A stretch of DNA of 26,787 nt from Ophiothrix spiculata (Eukaryota > Echinodermata > Ophiuroidea > Amphilepidida > Ophiotrichidae). The notes beneath the pieces were generated by a model. The model had not been told where the DNA came from, searched no databases, and saw only the letters and a list, made by a program, of their open reading frames with translations. A program made the position numbers and the translations under genes. The stretch is from NCBI GenBank assembly GCA_000969725.1, contig JXSR01S027542.1; one strand, written 5' to 3'. Shown piece by piece: positions 20,941 through 26,787 of this stretch; the first letter of the stretch is position 1, and each line of letters opens with the position of its first letter.

Positions 20941-20975
20941 CCAATCTCATGACAAAGTGGAATACCAAATAACAA
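20941..20975 (-). pseudogene. Decayed partial duplicate of kinase exon 1
   Basis: This minus-strand segment matches the first 35 bases of exon 1 at about 29 of 35 positions. It encodes LLFGIPLCHEIG where the real exon has VLFGLPFGPEID. An AG acceptor (20977-20976) sits at the equivalent position. Homology stops just before the W-S-L-G-C part and the sequence runs on as GGAGTTTTTAAAACC, so half the exon and its donor are missing. The similarity continues upstream through intron sequence (tacaaagtaaaag...) to about 21025. This is a local tandem duplication with an offset of 168 bp, followed by decay or truncation. It cannot encode a working kinase segment. Confidence 0.75.
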
Positions 20976-21025
20976 CTAAAATTACACAAAGTAAAAGCAC
21001 ACGTTAGAATAGCAACACTAAGAAG
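20941..21025. repeat. Second copy of a local duplication covering the exon-1 start and upstream intron
   Basis: This stretch aligns with 20773-20860 at an offset of about 168 bp. Shared blocks on the plus strand include ccaatctca, accaaataaca, acacaaagtaaaag and cactaagaa. Divergence is moderate with small indels, so the event is old. The copy at 20773-20860 includes the functional exon edge. Confidence 0.72.
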
Positions 21026-22118
21026 CTTTTAAAACATCCCAGCAGCTAAATACACTACTCTGCCACATTATTTCAACATTCATAATCATACAGATATATG
21101 CCTTGAAGCTAACTATTTGATTTCCCAAGTTCAATGCTATCCTCTTTACAACAAATCCAAGGCAAGAAAACATAAGCTTTTCATTCCAGTCCGCACCAAT
21201 CAAACACTACCCCCGTCATGTTCTATATTTCACCCACTCCCCAGTGTATTTGCACAGATGCTGCGGGTATCCGTAGTGTCTTTAAGTACTGTTGGTTTAC
21301 GTTTCACAATCTTTTCCTTGAAAACATTCCTTAAATTGAAGTGCCGAAGAGGAGTCTTTGTAAAGCAAAGATCAAACAAACTTGAGAATGGAAGCCAGAT
21401 TCTGCATATTCATCTGTTTAATACTTCCTTCACTGAAATCAAACCGATACATTCCATGAATTAATGTAACAAGTTTTTGCGCTTTGAGGAAATGATTAAA
21501 AGCACTCTATGCACGTGAATTAAGTTTCCTGAGGCATTTGGGCACTTGTTAATCCCATGTCTTTATTCATTTATATCATTTGCAAATAAAATCAAACAAT
21601 AACACAACATGGCATAGGGCTGTTTGATCAAATAAAAACGGCAAATCTAAAAGGGTAATCATGCCTTATTCAAAGAATCTATTGATAAATACCTACAGTT
21701 AGTTTAATAACATGAATACTGTTCTCAACTTGTGTTACATATGAGAATATTTGTTAAATCTCATCCCTTTAGTGTTACATCAAAAACATTTAAATTGGCT
21801 TAATACGGGTTCTACTAGGGATTCTTGTCCCAGCTGAATCCACAGCATTTTAAAAAAAAGAAACACAATATCAAAGATCCATTCAAAAATAATCCGGAAT
21901 AAGATTTCCCTTAAATCATGTGAAAAATATCATAGATTTCTAGACATTTTTACTAAAACCATTAATCAGAAAGGTTTCTTTTAACTTATTGATAAAACGG
22001 AAATTATTTCAATACTAAACTACCAAAGGGTTTCTTAAGCTTACCTGATTAAATGTAATAAACAATTCTTGGGGAAATATATTTCCATCTCATGTTCAAA
22101 ACACATTGAAGAAACAGG

Positions 22119-22643
22119 AATGAATACCATTTCTTTATCATAATGCTTCGCAATTTATGAATAATGCTAACTATCCTGTCCCCACTAGACTTGCATTAAT
22201 AACATTTAAATCAACTCTAAACTGCAATATGCACATGAGAATAGCTTCAATTGTAAAATGCTTCCCTAGACCTTATAGATTTTATAATGATTTATCATTA
22301 AGGTTTTGCAAAGTGAATGATTCATTTATTTCAAATATCAAATCTTTTTTTAACATAGAAAGATTAATACTAACTACAAAGGCATCTAATAAAGGTTTTC
22401 AGATTTAAATGGAACACAGTTTGAAGAAAAAATGGTTTAAGATAAACTTTCACAAATATAAAGCTAAGCAATTATAAAAGGAAGGAAATGAATACCATTT
22501 TCAAGTTTTCTCACATTTTGTATATAATGCCAACTATCTTGTCCCCAATGGAGTTGCATTCATATCAATCCAGCAATACTCATGAGGGAGAAAAGATATT
22601 CTAGAAACTTTACCAAATTTCCAGATTCAATGACAATCTATCA
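22119..22643. repeat. Diverged direct repeat, period about 368 bp
   Basis: Segments at 22119-22300 and 22488-22643 share gaataccattt, ataatgcyaactatcytgtcccca, gttgcatt/cttgcatt and a final atctatcatt/tttatcatt in the same order and spacing. The divergence is high, so the duplication is old. Confidence 0.65.
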
Positions 22644-22961
22644 TTCAAATACTAACTAGATCTCATTTAATCATCTTATGTGCTCTGTGTATTCAGATAC
22701 CACTGTAAAGAAGATACTACTTTAAGGTTTACTTGATCATAAACTCTTTATTTAATTTCCTTTTTGGTATCCATCAGTGTTCCCACTAAAGATTTTGAGC
22801 TTTTGCACATTCGAGCAATTTTGACAACATAGAAGAGGTGCTTATACCAAAATCATGAGCTGAGGCTTAAAATGGGAAGAAACAAGCAAGGAGAAGAATC
22901 TTTTTTACACATTTTCAGAAACCTGTTGTGCTAATTTTCCTGGATCCTGCACCAATAGTAT

Positions 22962-23129
22962 ACAAATACAACATGGTTTGAGGGGAAGTATCGCAAAATA
23001 CTGTCCCCCGAGGTGTTGGATGATCGGGACTTCCTCCAGAGGCGCAGTCGAGGGAGGAAGTCTCCATCACCCAACACCGAGGGACAGTATTTTGCAATAC
23101 TTCTCTGAAATAAACCATGTTGTATTTGT
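22962..23129. mobile_element. Fold-back element (168 bp)
   Basis: The outer arms acaaatacaacatggttt (22962-22979) and aaaccatgttgtatttgt (23112-23129) are exact complements. The inner arms gaagtatcgcaaaatactgtccc and gggacagtattttgcaatacttc pair with one mismatch, and ggtgttgg...gacttcctcc pairs further in. The loop is short (about 15 bp). Frames open through it on both strands are hairpin artefacts. Confidence 0.85.
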
Positions 23130-23130
23130 T

Positions 23131-23411
23131 TTACTACACCTCAAAAAGTCAAAATATAACTTGAAAATAAATCAAAAATCAACAAATTCAATACTTTGCC
23201 ATGAGCCATACGGTAGTATCATGCGGAAGTTTTTACTACTTTCCCGCGTGTGTGTAAAACAAACAGGCGCAACGCGTAAACGCATACCCGCTCGGCAGTA
23301 CTTAAGTATTAACGCACACGCGGGAAAGTAGCCAAAAATACTTTTTGCGCGTCTCCGCTATTAAACCAATAAAAAGACTATTACCTTATAAATATTAAAG
23401 AGGTGTAGTAA
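23131..23411. mobile_element. Inverted-repeat element with a CpG-rich core (281 bp)
   Basis: TTACTACACCTC (23131-23142) and GAGGTGTAGTAA (23400-23411) are exact 12-bp TIRs. Inside, ctactttcccgcgtgtgtgt (23236-23255) pairs with acgcacacgcgggaaagtag (23312-23331) at 19 of 20 positions. The core carries many CpGs (caacgcgtaaacgcatacccg). It starts one base after the preceding fold-back ends. Confidence 0.75.
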
Positions 23412-23599
23412 TATCCATTATTATAAGAAAAAAATGTTCTACATGCATCAAGCTTTTTCCCGATTACTCAGGTCAAAGAGAAATGTTTAGCCATAGACAT
23501 AACTACATAGTGGAACTCGCACTCATGATCCACTGTCTCTGAATCTAGTGTTGTAATGCCTAGAGCATTGGAGCTCTCTGTCCATCTAAATCCATTTGT

Positions 23600-24015
23600 G
23601 ACCGTCCATCCCAAACCAGCCGTAAATGCCACTTATTGTAATTTGCACTTTTTAAATATTTGCAAATACCATTTTTTAAGGATTAAAATTACACCTAAAT
23701 GAACTTTCCTTGATTTCCAGAAGGCAAGTTATGGTCCGTCAAAGTTTGTAAGGGAGTAAAAGTATAACTGAGATTAACACGTTTAAAGATCAGTACGCCC
23801 TATATTTTCTGCTGATTGTCTTAAAAATATGCAGATTTTATTTCACATTTCCTATCATTTTCTTGAAATGAAATTTTGCTGGTATTTAGTAGTAAGCACA
23901 AGGATTGTGAATCTGTCAAAAAATCAATTTTGGCAAAGTACGACCTTGACAGGTATTTTCACCTGTAGTGCAAAATGAAGTTTCTGGCATTTACGGATCA
24001 TACTGGCTGGACAGC
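23600..24015. mobile_element. TIR element of about 0.4 kb
   Basis: The left arm has ccagccgtaaatgcca and, after a gap, gtaatttgcact (to 23649). The right arm has agtgcaaaatgaagtttctggcatttacgg...ctggctgg (23967-24010), its imperfect complement. The outermost gaccgtcca / tggacagcc also match loosely. There is no coding capacity. Confidence 0.65.
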
Positions 24016-24820
24016 CACATTTGTTCCCCATCCCACCTATGACAACAACATGATAAATACATTGACTATTTCATCAACATAGATGCATCAATTTCCATTA
24101 AGTAAATTTGATTACTATTTCTAACAACCTGATCAAAAACATTTTCCTTAAAGAGTCAATTACGCAGCTGTGAGCCCCGTTTATACACACCCAATCAACA
24201 CTAGCTAACACTCACCCTAAGATAAACAAGCTAGTATGATGGGAACGAAAATGAGCCTTAAAAGGTGTTTAAAGAGGCTGCTGGCTTTGTTGCTCGTATG
24301 TGACACTTTGCTACATAGTGCGTTGGGATAATAACAATATACATTGAATCTATGTAGAGTTTAATCAATCAGTAGCAGGGTTTTGACATTACGCCTTGAG
24401 TGTTAGTGCATTGATTGAACATTCAAGTTACCTGAGTAATCAATGTTGAAAGCCATGGTGATTAGACCCATAAACATTGACTTATTCAATCAAATAGTAC
24501 ACTTTTTGGCATGTAAAACTGATCAGGGCATAAAGCGTATGGATGTACACTTTTCATGATGGTAATAAGTGGTAATGGCCTATAATAAATGTTGCTAAAC
24601 CAATCAAACCACAGGTGCAACATTATTCAATGTGGTAATGGAGCAGGTAATGGAGTTATGAGCTCTGGGCCATTTTGCACACATCTGATCCTTATGCAGT
24701 TACATCCACATAATTTGGTATTCTTCAGTCTTCTAAATATGAATATTTCCTCTTTAACCATTTTTTCCCTCCTTTCTTTTACTGTTGTGTTGCATGTTTT
24801 TACGAATGTCAACCATGGTA

Positions 24821-25012
24821 GAAAATTTTATCAACTGAAACGAGCGGAGAACCAGGGTCCACTGACCAACCACTTTTTCCACTGGGGAGAGGGACATAGT
24901 CCATCACTTTAGGCAGGACAACTTGCCTGATCCCATCTTGAAACTGTTGAAGTATCTTGTATTGGAGAATCGTATATTCCTTTAATATTAAAGATAAAAT
25001 CAACAATTGCAT
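24821..25012 (-). other. Coding-like segment of unknown origin
   Basis: A minus-strand frame here reads ...FQDGIRQVVLPKVMDYVPLP, followed by GKSGWSVDPGSPLVSVDKI, with coding-like composition. I recognise no family. It has no clear acceptor or donor that would link it to the kinase, and it stops where the 25015 TIR element begins. It may be a remnant of a mobile-element protein or chance. Confidence 0.2.
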
Positions 25013-25014
25013 AG

Positions 25015-26442
25015 TAGGGGAGACTGGGGCTATTGTGACCCCGAGAGAAACTTTTGATCATAGCTCAAATAACTTTAAGTCTGTGAAGATGATATGAATG
25101 CAATATGATAGGTACATCTTTGATCCACTAACACAGCAAGAATGGTGCTTACAGCTTAAAGCATATGGCCTTGGCATCCGTTTAACCAATGCAACCTACA
25201 ATTTGGTCTTCAGAAAGCTGCAAGTCCACTTTGAAAAGGCCAGTCTAGTATCTAGTTGATGCATCTCTTAAAATTGTATTTGCAATTGTGTTAATAAGCA
25301 ACTATTATGTTTATCATAATTACTTGCAGAAACCATAAGTTTCCTCTGGTCTTTTACTTCAGTGGAGATCAAAAAGTAGAGTCCGTTGGGGCTATTGTGG
25401 CCCCATCCAGCAATAGGTGTGAAATAATGTATTGTTCATAAAATCTGTTCAATATTGTGTGTAATAACCTTTTGGAAGTAGTATTAGGGTCAGTTCTTAG
25501 TTACTTCTTCCCATAGAATATTCTATGCCATTTTGTGCAATATTTATTAGTTATTCAATAAAATCTCACACATATCTATGTAATAACGACTATTTCATGA
25601 TAGAATATTCGACACGGTGGCGAATAAAAAAGTATTCTACACGATATCATCAAATCCCCGTTCTAATCCCAAGGTGCATTAGGGTATAAGGGGGAATAAT
25701 TTAAACACGGATAGTTGTTGCATAGAATATTCTGTCTGCCAAAAACTTTGAACCAACTCTTAGACTATCATGTGCTTATTTTAAAACATTTGTGTTAGGT
25801 TACTATATGTTCTATTTAACAAGTTACACTTACGATCTTCCAAATGATCTCCTATCCTGAAGATTCATCCACCTGGTGTCCATTTACAAAGTTTTATCAT
25901 ACTGATTTGAAGTTAGGTGGTAGCAAATACATACATTTCATACTTAGAAGATATAAAAGAGCTATTTAGGCAGTGAAAAGAAATGAAATGGGGATGAAAA
26001 ACTGTGAAGACTTGGTGTAACACATTCAGCTCTTCCGGTGCTTTTGCAGTGATGTCGATTGCGTTACTATTTCATGGGTGTAACATTTGACCGTATTACT
26101 GAAAGCCTGTTTTTTGCTGATTGATTGATTTATCTGCAATTATGGATAATTCCACAACTGATCATGTTAGGAGATCAGGAGAATTCCGAGATATCTTCCA
26201 TTTACAGTGCAGTTGCAATTACAATTATTACAATACAAAATGTATGATTTTAGCTATCTGTGGTAATTTTCTCGAATTTGTACTTTAGGTGCCTCAAATT
26301 ATATTAGAATGATGTTAATATTTTAACGTACACTATTAAATAAGGTAAATATGGTAACATAACTAGTTGCCTACAGTTTAGTATGAATGAGATATAGGAG
26401 GAAAACTAAGAAAGGGGGCCACAATAGCTCCAGTCTCCCTTA
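25015..26442. mobile_element. TIR element of about 1.43 kb with an extra internal copy of its end motif
   Basis: The left end begins TAGGGGAGACTGGGGCTATT and continues GTGACCCC. The right end is its inverted copy at about 25 of 28 positions (...ggccacaatagctccagtctccctta). A third copy of the core, ttggggctattgtggcccca, lies at 25386-25405. TA abuts or begins each end. No reading frame long enough for a transposase is present. Confidence 0.78.
25512..25527. repeat. Perfect 16-bp palindrome
   Basis: catagaatattctatg is its own complement. Related sequences atagaatattc recur at about 25600 and 25723 within the same element, suggesting internal subrepeats. Confidence 0.65.
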
Positions 26443-26787
26443 TATAATATGAATTTTCAGTGGATTTCACGTGGTGTACAACGTGCATTCTAAAAAAAAT
26501 AATGTATCTGAAATACGGCATCGCATTAATATTTCAAAAATTAAAAAAGAATTTGTATAGAATTATATAACGTCTCATAAAAATGGGACATGACAATATA
26601 TTACCAATTTATAATTAATAACATATTTCATTACATGATGCAAAATGTGAGGTGTTACTTAGCAACATATTAGTTATATTTATAATTACTTCAAAATGTA
26701 GAGTAATCATATTTTAATTATCAGCAACAAGTTATTCAGAACTGATGCTTGATAAGTGTCTCAACCTAGCAACTTGTTCATCTTTAA

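Larger units (their letters stand above)
20808..26787. other. Sequence upstream of kinase exon 1, mostly intron-like
   Basis: No exon ending in the expected Y-R-A/S-P-E at phase 0 is visible here, nor any HRD or DFG exon, so the upstream intron probably spans this whole stretch and continues. It contains the duplicated exon fragment, a diverged direct repeat (22119-22643), two adjacent inverted-repeat elements (22962-23411), a TIR element (23600-24015) and a 1.4 kb TIR element (25015-26442). A 115-codon plus-strand frame at 21117-21464 starts at TTG and has no recognisable domain. 21465-22118, 22645-22960 and 24016-24820 show nothing I can identify. Confidence 0.6.

Noticed and set aside
21117-21464. 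115-codon plus-strand frame, the longest in the window
   Set aside because: It starts at TTG, has no domain I recognise and no clear splice sites. I considered a reverse-transcriptase remnant but no motif supported it.
22034-22100. Donor-like AATCAG|GTAAGC on the minus strand as a possible upstream kinase exon
   Set aside because: The phase-0 frame reads ...FPQELFITFNQ after an in-frame stop and lacks the expected Y-R-A/S-P-E end.
22915-23331. Plus-strand 117-codon and minus-strand 67-codon frames
   Set aside because: Both are read through the 22962-23129 and 23131-23411 inverted repeats and have no protein features.
24428-24480. Minus-strand ACCATGGCTTTCAACATTGATTACTCAG|GTAACT, resembling a first exon with a good start context and donor
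   Set aside because: It would end in phase 1 while kinase exon 1 starts in phase 0, and the peptide is too short to recognise. It cannot be linked to the gene.
1-26787. CRISPR arrays, operons or other prokaryotic systems
   Set aside because: Introns, SINE/LINE/MITE content and the near absence of long frames show eukaryotic DNA. No spaced direct-repeat array of CRISPR type is present.

Overview
The window looks like a piece of an AT-rich animal nuclear genome. Spliceosomal GT/AG introns separate short exons. Most of the DNA is decayed transposon material: fold-back elements, terminal-inverted-repeat (TIR) elements, tRNA-derived SINE-like pieces and a 5'-truncated LINE. The repeat style would suit a marine invertebrate, perhaps a deuterostome such as an echinoderm. 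That placement is a weak inference from texture; nothing in the sequence fixes the taxon.

Only one gene is firmly supported. Four minus-strand exons (20742-20807, 19763-19919, 16349-16438, 7753-7842) have consensus splice sites and matching phases (0, then 1, 1, 1). Together they encode 134 codons of the C-terminal lobe of a CMGC-type protein kinase, closest by eye to the DYRK/Yak1/PRP4 group. The lobe runs from the segment after the activation loop, through DMWSLGCILAE, to the final helix with DRIS...DAFQHPFL. I could not find exons for the N-lobe, the catalytic HRD loop or DFG in the roughly 6 kb upstream (higher coordinates). I also found no terminal exon downstream (1-7752). The gene therefore extends beyond the window on the upstream side and probably on the downstream side too.

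Layout from left to right: a CAGTCTGC minisatellite (136-265); a featureless stretch; a 1.1 kb TIR element (1882-3017); a GC-rich patch (about 3410-3660); two adjacent small inverted-repeat elements (4136-4479); a threefold tandem duplication with a unit of about 853 bp (4696-7181); a TA-flanked MITE (7358-7469); the last visible kinase exon; an 8.5 kb intron with two fold-backs, a LINE scrap carrying a 13-bp target duplication and a 135-bp tandem repeat; exon 3; a 3.3 kb intron with a TTAA-flanked element; exon 2; a short intron with one fold-back inserted inside another, next to a SINE-like piece; exon 1; then about 6 kb of upstream sequence. That last stretch holds a decayed duplicate of exon 1, two abutting inverted-repeat elements, a further TIR element of about 0.4 kb and a 1.4 kb TIR element.

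I found no convincing new multi-gene system. The most informative signals are evolutionary: the partial duplicate of a kinase exon 168 bp upstream of the original, the nested hairpin whose far arm preserves the pre-insertion sequence, and a pair of near-perfect hairpins of the same family in two introns of the kinase gene.
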